Origin: Desulfobacterales bacterium | GTDB taxonomy: Bacteria; Desulfobacterota; Desulfobacteria; Desulfobacterales; UBA11574 | Length of the DNA: 7,341 nucleotides | Direction: 5' to 3' | NCBI GenBank assembly: GCA_012974475.1 | Contig: JAAXQD010000124.1 | Span: 1 to 7,341, forward strand | In this document: positions 1-6,708 of the stretch, piece after piece | Layout: the number at the start of each line of letters is the position of its first letter | Position numbering within the stretch: the first letter of the stretch is position 1 | Program-made: the position numbers and the translations under genes | Notes under the pieces: generated by a model | Databases searched by the model: none | Seen by the model: the letters and a program-made list of their open reading frames with translations, nothing else | What the model was told of the DNA's origin: nothing

Positions 1-10
1 CCTTAACTAC

Positions 11-32
11 GCTCGCCTTGGAAAAGGCGAGC
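11..32 (-). terminator. Strong hairpin after the diguanylate cyclase gene, terminator-like
   Basis: A perfect 9-bp stem (GCTCGCCTT paired with AAGGCGAGC) closes a 4-base loop, 18 bases past the cyclase stop codon. Its position and strength fit a transcription end for that gene. No T-run follows on either strand: the minus-strand tail is GTAGTTAAGG, and only ten bases are visible. It may therefore be a Rho-assisted or RNA-stabilising 3' hairpin, or a dispersed repeat unit, rather than a classical intrinsic terminator. Confidence 0.45.
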
Positions 33-49
33 TAACAGAATTGAATCGG

Positions 50-1318
50 CTAATCATCAGACTCGATACAGATCAGGTTGCGACCCGCATCTTTTGCATC
101 ATACAGAGCTTTGTCGGCGCGTTGGACGAGCGAATCTAAACTATCTTCGTTCTCGATACACTCATCATCGCTCAGCGACGCGATTCCGGCGCTGACGGTG
201 ACAGAAAGATCTCCTCTACTGGTATGGATTGGCGTGCTTTCCAGCTGAGAGCGAAACTTATCCATCAAGGCAAAGGACTTCACTTCATTAAGCCCCTTGA
301 ATACGACAATAAACTCCTCTCCGCCAAAACGGGTAACGGTAAAGTGTTGACCAAAAGAACGTTTCAATCTGGCGGAAAACTCAACCAAAACCTCGTCACC
401 GACATCATGACCATAGGTGTCATTCACTTTCTTAAACAGATCGATATCGAGCAGAGCCAGTGTCAAGGCCCCTCTTTTTTGCTTTTTCAGTACGATCAGC
501 TCTTCATACACGCTAAAGAAATAGCGGCGGTTATACACTCCGGTTAGATAATCGAGATTTGCCTGATCCCAGAGTTTACGGATCATATCCAGTGAATCTA
601 ATGTGTTGAGCACCCGGCAGTGAAACTCTTCATGCACAAACGGCTTCTGCAGGAAGTCATTAGCCCCGTTTTTTATAAACCGGGCCGAGAGACTCTCGTC
701 ATCGTCACTGGACAGGCCTATAATGGCGAGTTCCTCTCGAGTGAATTTTTCTCTCACTTTTAAGATGAGACCGAAACCATCTAGGCCCGGCATATTGTAA
801 TCCGTGATTAATAGTTGAATATCAGGCTGGTTTTGCAGGACCTCCCAGGCAGAGTTCCCATCATCGGCTTCTACAACCTGATACAGATGCTGTTCGAGTA
901 GACTGCGAACGAACTTACGGCTGACCACTGAATCATCGGCAACTAATACCTTAACGGTTTGATTACGTTGAAGCCGATCGACCAGTCTCACTACATATTC
1001 ATAGCTGAAACGATTTTCTTTTAATATATAATCAACAATACCCAATTTTAACAGAGATTTACGCTGGGCAGAATCTAAGCTTCCGGTTAATACAATGCAG
1101 GGGCTCTGTTTTGAAAGCACGAGCTTAACGATCTCCCCTTCCTGTGCATCGGGTAGGTTTAGATCGGTAATCGCGACAAAGTACTCTCGTTGTTCTAATA
1201 GTTGTTTAGCACTTGCCATATCTTCGGCGAAATCGACTTCGCAGTCCAACGCCTGTGCGATAAGATGCTGTAAAATACGGGACACCACTTTACTGTCCTC
1301 AACCACTAAAATACGCAA
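50..1318 (-). CDS. Two-receiver response regulator with GGDEF diguanylate cyclase output
   Basis: The 422-residue cytoplasmic protein makes cyclic di-GMP from two GTP in response to phosphorylation. Receiver 1 (about 1-115) has acidic residues E7/D8, phospho-acceptor D52 (TDLNLPD), T78 and K100. Receiver 2 (about 122-238) has D128/D129, acceptor D173 (TDYNMPG), S203/S204 and K225 before a proline, so both look phosphorylatable. The GGDEF domain (about 255-420) has DYLTGVYNRRYF, metal-binding D291 in DIDLFK, and an intact GGEEF active site at 332-336. The RxxD inhibitory site expected just upstream is GQHF at 323-326, so product inhibition through that site is probably lost. No membrane segment is seen. 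The start is TTG with GGAG six bases upstream; the reading MRILVVEDS is a normal receiver N-terminus. The style resembles Shewanella and related gammaproteobacteria. The cognate kinase is not in the window. Confidence 0.95.
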   Translation of the reverse strand: MRILVVEDSKVVSRILQHLIAQALDCEVDFAEDMASAKQLLEQREYFVAITDLNLPDAQEGEIVKLVLSKQSPCIVLTGSLDSAQRKSLLKLGIVDYILKENRFSYEYVVRLVDRLQRNQTVKVLVADDSVVSRKFVRSLLEQHLYQVVEADDGNSAWEVLQNQPDIQLLITDYNMPGLDGFGLILKVREKFTREELAIIGLSSDDDESLSARFIKNGANDFLQKPFVHEEFHCRVLNTLDSLDMIRKLWDQANLDYLTGVYNRRYFFSVYEELIVLKKQKRGALTLALLDIDLFKKVNDTYGHDVGDEVLVEFSARLKRSFGQHFTVTRFGGEEFIVVFKGLNEVKSFALMDKFRSQLESTPIHTSRGDLSVTVSAGIASLSDDECIENEDSLDSLVQRADKALYDAKDAGRNLICIESDD

Positions 1319-1324
1319 TCTTTT

Positions 1325-1330
1325 CTCCTA
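1325..1330 (-). promoter_or_regulatory. Ribosome binding site that fixes the TTG start of the cyclase
   Basis: On the minus strand TAGGAG lies six bases before the TTG at 1318. The near-ideal Shine-Dalgarno core and spacing, and the fact that the receiver fold begins at the very next codons, support TTG as the true start. No ATG lies close enough to compete. Confidence 0.75.
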
Positions 1331-1373
1331 AATATCACCACGTTTAGATATACACTGAACGTCATCACAGGGG

Positions 1374-1394
1374 CTTTGCTTTGAGAAAGCAAGG
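1374..1394 (-). promoter_or_regulatory. Stem-loop in the leader of the cyclase gene
   Basis: CTTTGCTTT (1374-1382) pairs with AAAGCAAGG (1386-1394) around a 3-base GAG loop; eight pairs are Watson-Crick and one is G-T. It lies about 56 bases before the cyclase start. There is no T-run after it on either strand, so it is not a classical terminator. It could shape the leader RNA or bind a protein. The structure is seen; the function is not known. Confidence 0.35.
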
Positions 1395-1628
1395 TATCTT
1401 ATTATCTCAGATTTCATGAATCCATTGCTGATTATTGCCTAGTAATGCTGCACTGATTTAAATAACCCCCCTTTTTTAGACCGATTTTTTAATCGATTTA
1501 TTGCATGAGCGCAAACACAATAGTTTTCCCAACTACTGACTATTAACCATAGAGCGTATCTTTCCAATCGACAACTCAGCTTCTGAAAGCATCCCTAAAA
1601 ATGTCTCCAAATGCTGCTTCGTCTACAC

Positions 1629-2834
1629 TCAGTCAGTATTTTTTTGATTAAATAATGGCTCTATATAGGAAAGCGTCACCATAGATTCATCCTTTTGCTT
1701 GGTAAGGTCGATCACCACGGTTGCGGAGATCTTATCTTGTATGGCCTGACGGTTGGCATCCCAATAAATCTGTAGGAAGCCCAAGAGGCCGGTGGCAAAC
1801 CCAGCGCCATAGCCACCGTATCGACCAAATGAATCCCATAGGGAAAGCCCGGTACCGTCGAGTTGGATCACCCGAATACGTAATAACTTCTTGCCTAAGG
1901 TTTGCCCATCGAACCAGGCGGTGAACACGGTAAAATAAAATGCAGACCAGCCAAATCCTAAACCGAGATCGTTTAAAATGCCTTTAGCCCAAGAGAGCAG
2001 GCTGTATTTCCCTTCGCCTTCATCCAGCTCTTCAAGGTGCGACTGGTCCTCTTTAGTTGATTTCGCGATCCCAGTCAGTGCATCGGTTGACGGTGCTGCA
2101 GTCTCAACGGCTTCCGTTGATAGAGGTTCCTCGTCTACAAGCCATTTCTCAGATGCATCAGGTTGGACCGCATTCACTTCATTCTTTTGTTGAATGCCTT
2201 GTTGTTGAATAACTTGGTCAACATTCAGTTCGACTTCTTGTTCGATAGCCTGTTCAGGATAGGCTTGGCTGGTACTACGCTGCAGTTGCGCTTTCTCATC
2301 ATCAGATAACTCCAGCTCTTTAATCGCACCTGAGAGTATCGCCTTCTGTTCGGACTCAGCCAGGTTCGTCTGTTTAAGCACCTTAATCAAAGAGGCAACC
2401 TCTGTTTGAGCGCAAGACAGCTCTTCACACATACTAAATTTAATGATCTCAGGCAGGTAACCTATTACTTCGCCAATCGAAGGCGTCGTTATATCACTTT
2501 CTGACGCCTGATTTTGCTCATCTGAATCTGTAGAGACCAAGTTTTCAAATGTCACCCACAGCATCATGATGAACATCGACAAGTACAATCCCCATTTCAA
2601 CACCTTGCCAAGCTCGTAGCTTTTTCTCTGAATCAGAAGCGTTAATCCCACCAGTAGGAGAAACACCCAACCCGCCTGTTCAGCCAAGACAGAGATCAAT
2701 AGTCCGTCGACTGCCATGGCCATTCCCCGTTTCAGTGGGGTGGCCAATGGGGTATAGAGAACCTGAGGAGCTATCTCAAATGCGAAGGGCGTCACCATTG
2801 TTTTGGGATCGGTTTCTTTAATCGTCTTAGTCAT
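1629..2834 (-). CDS. RDD-family integral membrane protein with a large internal insertion
   Basis: The 401-residue protein matches the RDD domain in two separated parts. The N-terminal part has R36 and D43 in TPLKRGMAMAVDGLL, followed by hydrophobic segments near 43-68 and 81-97. The C-terminal part (about 290-377) has a hydrophobic segment near 294-307, GQTLGKKLLRIRVIQLDG (310-327), then R338 and a second hydrophobic stretch near 340-357, and ends with RQAIQDKISATVVID. Between the halves lie about 190 residues of polar, Glu/Gln/Ser-rich sequence with one Cys pair (C136, C141). RDD proteins are generally 120-200 residues, so this insertion makes it unusually long. Roles proposed for the family include ion or small-molecule transport; nothing here fixes a substrate. 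It has no signal peptide. The ATG lies one base after the mfd stop, with only a weak upstream purine-rich stretch, so coupled translation is possible. The style looks gammaproteobacterial, unlike its upstream neighbour. Confidence 0.85.
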   Translation of the reverse strand: MTKTIKETDPKTMVTPFAFEIAPQVLYTPLATPLKRGMAMAVDGLLISVLAEQAGWVFLLLVGLTLLIQRKSYELGKVLKWGLYLSMFIMMLWVTFENLVSTDSDEQNQASESDITTPSIGEVIGYLPEIIKFSMCEELSCAQTEVASLIKVLKQTNLAESEQKAILSGAIKELELSDDEKAQLQRSTSQAYPEQAIEQEVELNVDQVIQQQGIQQKNEVNAVQPDASEKWLVDEEPLSTEAVETAAPSTDALTGIAKSTKEDQSHLEELDEGEGKYSLLSWAKGILNDLGLGFGWSAFYFTVFTAWFDGQTLGKKLLRIRVIQLDGTGLSLWDSFGRYGGYGAGFATGLLGFLQIYWDANRQAIQDKISATVVIDLTKQKDESMVTLSYIEPLFNQKNTD

Positions 2835-2838
2835 ATCA
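2832..2838 (-). promoter_or_regulatory. mfd stop / RDD start junction (TGA-T-ATG)
   Basis: On the minus strand the mfd stop TGA is followed by a single T and then the RDD ATG. Such spacing is typical of translational coupling by termination and reinitiation. No clear Shine-Dalgarno precedes the ATG; the upstream bases read AAGATAACGGGT. The same point is where the apparent lineage changes, so the arrangement may instead reflect a recombination or assembly join. Confidence 0.5.
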
Positions 2839-5800
2839 ACCCGTTATCTTTTCTTTTTGATTATTAACACGTTGCATAATCTCTTTCAAGGTGTTTTTGA
2901 CCTGGGTCAGAAGGCCGGTTGCATTCGCTTTTCCCAGGTCGGCTTTAAGCACCTGTTCCCGAGTAAATTCAAATCGATGTTCTTGAGAATCGAGCATTTT
3001 GAATATGCCCGCGGGATTTCTCTGGTGTACCCCGGAAAAATGGAGAGAAAGCTGTTGCCCGATCAGGTCAAGGCGCTTGACCCCCGCCTTTATGGCCAAT
3101 ACCCTGAGCATGATTTTTAAAAGAAGATTTGAAACCTCCACAGGTAATTTACCAAAACGATCCAACAATTCAACTTTAAAATCCGCAATTTCGTTGAGTT
3201 CTGTTAATTTTACCAAGCGGCGGTATGCTGAAAGACGCTGATCAATATCTGGAATATAGGATTCCGGTATAAAAGCGGGCATACTAACGTTAATTTCCGG
3301 TTCCAGGCTGTCATGAACTGCGTCTCCTTTCAGTTCAGCCATTGAATCCTCCATCAGTTTAAGAAACATGTCATAACCGACGGCAGCAATATGACCGGAC
3401 TGGGAAGCCCCCAGAATTGTCCCACCGCCTCTGATCTTCAGATCACTCATGGCGATTTGAAAACCCGAGCCGAGATCACTGTGTTCCATCAAAACCTTCA
3501 GACGTTTCTGAGCGTTTTTACTGAGTATGCTTTCATCCGGTATAAAAAGATATGCATAGGCCTGTTCATCAAACCGCCCGACACGGCCGCGCAATTGGTA
3601 AATCTGGGAAAGTCCGAATTTATCGGCACGATTGATTAATATGGTGTTGGCGGAAGGGATATCGAGTCCTGACTCTATTATGGTGGTACACACCAGCAAA
3701 TCGATCTCTTTATTCATAAAACGGAGCATGACATCCTCCAACGCCTCTTCAGCCAGACGGCCGTGGGCGACATCGAGTCTAACATCGGGCACCAGAGCTT
3801 TCAGATGCTTTGCCATTGCCCATATACTATGAATATTGTTATGAACAAAAAAGGTCTGACCTTTTCTGTTTAACTCTTTTTGAATGGCTTCGGAAATAAC
3901 AGCATCATCAAATTCAGAAATGTATGTGATAATAGACTTGCGATGCTCAGGCGGTGTTGCAATGACACTTATATCGCGGACTCCCATCAGGGACATATGC
4001 AGCGTCCTGGGAATCGGGGTCGCAGTTAATGCAAGCACATCCACCGTGCTTTTCATTCTTTTTAGTTTTTCCTTATGTTTGACGCCAAAACGCTGTTCTT
4101 CATCCAGTATCAAAAGACCCAGTTCTTTAAAAGCCACATCTTTCTGGAGCAGCCGGTGAGTTCCGATGACAATATCTATCCTTGCAGTTTTAAGATCATC
4201 GACAATGTTACGCTGGCGCCTTAAAGAGCGGAACCGGTTTAAACATTCAATATTAATCGGGTACCGTTTGAATCGCTCGGAAAATGTTGCGAAATGTTGT
4301 TCCGCCAGCACAGTGGTTGGAACAAGTATAGCCACCTGTTTGCCGTCATTGACGGCCATGAGCGAAGCGCGAAGGGCAACCTCTGTTTTACCGTAACCCA
4401 CATCGCCACAGACCAGCCGGTCCATTGGGGTGGGTGCCTTCATATCACTCAGTACCTCTTCGATGGCATTGAGCTGGTCCGGTGTCTCCTCGTAAGGAAA
4501 ACCGGCTTCAAAATCCTGGAAATCGCTATCCATCTCTCCGAAAGCATATCCCTTTCTGACCTTACGTTTGGCATAAAGTTTTAAAAGCTCTCCGGCAATC
4601 TTCTCCGCCGATCTTTTTACCCTGGCTTTAACCCGTTCCCATGATTTGCCTCCCATCTTGTCCAAAAAGGGTTCGACGCCATCCACTCCCATGTATTTTT
4701 GAACCATGTTCATACGATCGACAGGCAGATATAGTTTGTCATTATCCTTATAGAGAATGAGAAGATAGTCATTGCTCGAACCATTATGCTTCAGTTTCAC
4801 AAGACCTTCATATCGCCCGATCCCGTGATCGACGTGAACCACAAGATCCTCTTTTTTCAAATCTTCAAACCCGAGGAGTTCCGTTCGAACCCTCTGGGCT
4901 GTTTTTATTTTACGGCGTCGTTTCGATCCGAATATTTCATCCTCTGTAATGATCGCCAAAGATTCAGCCGGCCAGACAAATCCGCAAGAAATCTGTCCGA
5001 GGCAAACGAACACCTGACCTTTGCTTTGTTGGATATCAGGCAACCCGTTAACAAGGCTGAGATGGATGCCGTAAGGATCTAAAAGCGACTTCAGCCGCTC
5101 GGCCTGTACCCGTTTATTACAAACCAAAAGGGTGACAAAACCCGCCTCCTTCTGGGCATTGATCCAATTTGCCAGGGGTGAAAAAAGGTTTTTCTCCCGG
5201 CGAGGTGTAAGTTCCAGAGGGCTCGGGATATGGCCTTTAACGGAAAAGTCAAACCGTCTGGGAGGCTGTTCGGTGGTGAGGGACCCTTTGGATACCGGAA
5301 GCTTTTTAAACGTCAGCGTTTTTTTATGTATAAAGAGGTCTTTGGCCTTTGACCATGTCAGATAAAGACCTTCAGGTTCGACACAGAGTCTTCCTTCCTT
5401 GCGTGCAGCGACAAAACTTTTGGATGCATGTTCCAGCGTTTGATCGGCGACCTTTTCGAGTTCGGCCGGCTCAAGCAGAATAAAAAACGTTTTGTCGGGC
5501 ATATAGTCAAAAAGAGTATCCAGCTGAGGGTAGATCAGCGAAATCATGCTTTCAACTCCGGGAAACACCCCCTCCTTTTTAATGCGATCGATCACGCTTC
5601 TGACTTTGGTTACCGGAATATCCAGCTTCGATGCCTGGGCCCGCATCCGGCTTATTATCTGATCGGTGCCGGCCCTCTTTATAACCGCTTCCCGGGCCGG
5701 CAGGATAACGGCTTCTCGGATTTTTTTAATGGTTCGCTGGGATGCGGCTGAAAAAAACCTTAAGGACTCTACGGTTTCCCCAAACAGTTCGATCCTGATC

Positions 5801-6369
5801 GGGTCTGAATAAAGCGGGGAAAAAATGTCCAGAATACCGCCCCTGATGCAGAAGTCTCCGGGTTCCTCAACAATCGCTGATCGAAGATAGCCGCCGGACA
5901 ATAGCTTTTTAACCAAGGCGTCGCGATCGACATCCTCTCCAGCCATGACAAGTTCTGCATAATCACACAGCTGTTTTCTGGGTATGATTTTCTGCAGAAT
6001 GGCAGATACGCTGGTAACCACAATCTGCGGAACATCACCGACGATCAACCGATACAGTGATCTGATCCGCTTTGCTGCTGTTTCATTGTGATAGGACAGG
6101 TACTTAAATGGTAAAATATTATATGCCGGAAAGTAAATCATGGGCGGCCGGAGCTTTTCTGAAAAAAAACGCAGATCTTCCAAAAAGGTTTCCGCTTCCT
6201 TTTCTGAAGGCGCTATAACGACAATAGGCGCCGGGCGCTCTGTGAACAAACGGGATATCAGATAGGCTTTTTCAGATCCGGACACCCCTGTGCATTCAAT
6301 ACTGCGGTACCTGTCAGGAATTATATCAGATATGCATCCATATGATATTTTTTCTTGATTTTGATCCAT
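2836..6369 (-). CDS. mfd: Transcription-repair coupling factor Mfd
   Basis: Mfd is an ATP-driven DNA translocase that pushes stalled RNA polymerase off damaged DNA and recruits UvrA to begin nucleotide excision repair. The 1177 residues match the usual family length (about 1150-1200). The UvrB-like N-terminal module (about 20-350) contains FCIRGGILDIF at 173-183 and a degenerate P-loop (SGSEKA), as is normal for Mfd. The RNA-polymerase-interaction domain starts around HVDHGIGRYEG (512-522). The RecG-like motor has Walker A GDVGYGKTE (655-663), Walker B DEEQ (756-759), TATPIPRT (782-789), TTIIESGLDIP (895-905) and QLRGRVGR (925-932), followed by the translocation motif region (about 935-1005) and the C-terminal autoinhibitory domain (about 1018-1125). 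All motor motifs are intact. The start is ambiguous: ATG at 6369 or TTG at 6375, the latter better spaced from AAAGAGAA at 6381-6388. The sequence style is Desulfobacterota-like. Confidence 0.97.
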   Translation of the reverse strand: MDQNQEKISYGCISDIIPDRYRSIECTGVSGSEKAYLISRLFTERPAPIVVIAPSEKEAETFLEDLRFFSEKLRPPMIYFPAYNILPFKYLSYHNETAAKRIRSLYRLIVGDVPQIVVTSVSAILQKIIPRKQLCDYAELVMAGEDVDRDALVKKLLSGGYLRSAIVEEPGDFCIRGGILDIFSPLYSDPIRIELFGETVESLRFFSAASQRTIKKIREAVILPAREAVIKRAGTDQIISRMRAQASKLDIPVTKVRSVIDRIKKEGVFPGVESMISLIYPQLDTLFDYMPDKTFFILLEPAELEKVADQTLEHASKSFVAARKEGRLCVEPEGLYLTWSKAKDLFIHKKTLTFKKLPVSKGSLTTEQPPRRFDFSVKGHIPSPLELTPRREKNLFSPLANWINAQKEAGFVTLLVCNKRVQAERLKSLLDPYGIHLSLVNGLPDIQQSKGQVFVCLGQISCGFVWPAESLAIITEDEIFGSKRRRKIKTAQRVRTELLGFEDLKKEDLVVHVDHGIGRYEGLVKLKHNGSSNDYLLILYKDNDKLYLPVDRMNMVQKYMGVDGVEPFLDKMGGKSWERVKARVKRSAEKIAGELLKLYAKRKVRKGYAFGEMDSDFQDFEAGFPYEETPDQLNAIEEVLSDMKAPTPMDRLVCGDVGYGKTEVALRASLMAVNDGKQVAILVPTTVLAEQHFATFSERFKRYPINIECLNRFRSLRRQRNIVDDLKTARIDIVIGTHRLLQKDVAFKELGLLILDEEQRFGVKHKEKLKRMKSTVDVLALTATPIPRTLHMSLMGVRDISVIATPPEHRKSIITYISEFDDAVISEAIQKELNRKGQTFFVHNNIHSIWAMAKHLKALVPDVRLDVAHGRLAEEALEDVMLRFMNKEIDLLVCTTIIESGLDIPSANTILINRADKFGLSQIYQLRGRVGRFDEQAYAYLFIPDESILSKNAQKRLKVLMEHSDLGSGFQIAMSDLKIRGGGTILGASQSGHIAAVGYDMFLKLMEDSMAELKGDAVHDSLEPEINVSMPAFIPESYIPDIDQRLSAYRRLVKLTELNEIADFKVELLDRFGKLPVEVSNLLLKIMLRVLAIKAGVKRLDLIGQQLSLHFSGVHQRNPAGIFKMLDSQEHRFEFTREQVLKADLGKANATGLLTQVKNTLKEIMQRVNNQKEKITG

Positions 6370-6380
6370 AAACAAAGTAG

Positions 6381-6396
6381 TTCTCTTTTTATTATG
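6381..6396 (-). promoter_or_regulatory. Putative -10 box and ribosome binding site of mfd
   Basis: On the minus strand CATAAT (6396-6391) matches five of six bases of TATAAT and overlaps the first base of the tRNA gene. AAAGAGAA (6388-6381) is a purine-rich ribosome-binding candidate, 11 bases before the ATG at 6369 or 5 before the TTG at 6375. No good -35 hexamer exists 16-18 bases upstream, where the sequence is antisense tRNA, so the promoter call is weak. If it is used, transcription would begin within or next to the ribosome binding site. Confidence 0.3.
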
Positions 6397-6471
6397 CCGG
6401 CGTAGCTCAGTTGGTAGAGCAGCTGATTCGTAATCAGCAGGTAGGCGGTTCGAATCCGCCCGTCGGCTCCA
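6396..6471 (+). tRNA. tRNA-Thr with anticodon CGT
   Basis: A complete 76-base cloverleaf with encoded CCA. The acceptor stem GCCGGCG (6396-6402) pairs with CGTCGGC (6461-6467) with one G-T pair. The D arm is GCTC/GAGC. The anticodon arm GCTGA/TCAGC encloses the loop TTCGTAA with anticodon CGT at 6429-6431, reading the threonine codon ACG. A 5-base variable loop (AGGTA) is followed by the T arm GGCGG/CCGCC with loop TTCGAAT. The discriminator base is T. Its 5' end lies 26 bases from the divergent mfd ATG, so its promoter must lie inside the 5' end of mfd. TATGAT at 6341-6346 is a possible -10 box without a convincing -35. Confidence 0.97.
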
Positions 6472-6540
6472 CCTTATTCTTAGGGGTTTTGGCTATTTGA
6501 CGGCGAAGTGCTTCATTTTTTGTGCCCCAAAGATAAGGTG
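6470..6540 (+). repeat. Interrupted inverted repeat straddling the tRNA 3' end
   Basis: CACCTTAT (6470-6477), which begins with the last two bases of the tRNA CCA, pairs perfectly with ATAAGGTG (6533-6540). Pairing continues after a bulge with CTT/AAG and, past one mismatch, GGGG (6483-6486) with CCCC (6525-6528). The loop is about 38 bases and holds a run of six T at 6516-6521. It may fold in the tRNA precursor, affecting 3' processing or transcription end. The pairing is visible; the role is inferred. Confidence 0.4.
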
Positions 6541-6646
6541 TATTTTCGAACCGCTATAGCCCAATTCGGATCATTGTGCAACCGGCGTTTATGCCCCCTG
6601 CAATTCGCACTTTAACCTGTTGGAAAATATATCCTCAAGCATTCAG

Positions 6647-6671
6647 GTGATCTGATTTTTTTTGCGATCAC
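6647..6671. repeat. Operator-like inverted repeat GTGATC-N13-GATCAC
   Basis: GTGATC (6647-6652) is mirrored by GATCAC (6666-6671) around a 13-base centre that contains eight T in a row (6656-6663). It overlaps the proposed -35 of the PurD-like gene, where a repressor could act. The T-run lies in the loop, not after the stem, so it does not look like a terminator. A six-base match may be chance. Confidence 0.3.
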
Positions 6672-6703
6672 AATCGTACGCCTATAATCAAAATAAAAAG
6701 GAG
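6661..6703 (+). promoter_or_regulatory. Candidate promoter and ribosome binding site of the PurD-like gene
   Basis: TATAAT at 6683-6688 matches the sigma-70 -10 consensus perfectly. TTGCGA (6662-6667) or TTTGCG (6661-6666) could be the -35, with 15 or 16 bases between. A start near 6694-6696 would leave a leader of about 14 bases that still includes AAGGAG at 6698-6703, five bases before the GTG. The ribosome binding site is strong; the promoter is plausible but gives an unusually short leader. Confidence 0.45.
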
Positions 6704-6708
6704 TTGTC

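Larger units (their letters stand above)
1319..1628. other. 310-bp intergenic leader between the RDD gene and the cyclase gene
   Basis: This AT-rich gap lies between two minus-strand genes and must hold the end of the RDD transcript and probably the cyclase promoter. No gene with family resemblance is seen in either strand. Contents: a 9-bp hairpin at 1374-1394, T-rich stretches at 1472-1477 and 1485-1490, the palindrome AATCGATT at 1491-1498, and a very short minus-strand open frame just after the RDD stop (1533-1610). On the minus strand GATAAT near 1400-1410 could be a -10 box for the cyclase, but no good -35 stands 16-18 bases away. I see no convincing intrinsic terminator for the RDD gene and no known riboswitch. 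Confidence 0.5.

Noticed and set aside
224..547. Plus-strand open frame of 107 codons
   Set aside because: It lies wholly antisense within the cyclase gene, whose domains are clear; the predicted peptide has no family resemblance.
1482..1498. CGATT-TTTT-AATCG hairpin and AATCGATT palindrome as a terminator
   Set aside because: The stem is only five weak pairs, the T-run is in the loop, and the minus-strand tail is not T-rich.
2803..3120. Plus-strand open frame across the mfd/RDD boundary
   Set aside because: It is antisense to the ends of two well-supported genes and has no recognisable motif; many similar plus-strand frames run along mfd and are shadows.
5769..6038. Minus-strand open frame of 89 codons inside mfd
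   Set aside because: It is an alternative frame on the same strand as mfd, whose own frame is continuous and full length there.
6505..6521. GAAGTGCTTC followed by T6 as the tRNA terminator
   Set aside because: The stem can form only about three pairs with a permissible loop, too weak to call on its own.
6545..6554. TTCGAACCGC resembling the tRNA T arm, as a second att-like copy
   Set aside because: Only about ten bases match, with a gap, and there is no integrase or mobile gene in the window, so an integration scar is not supported.
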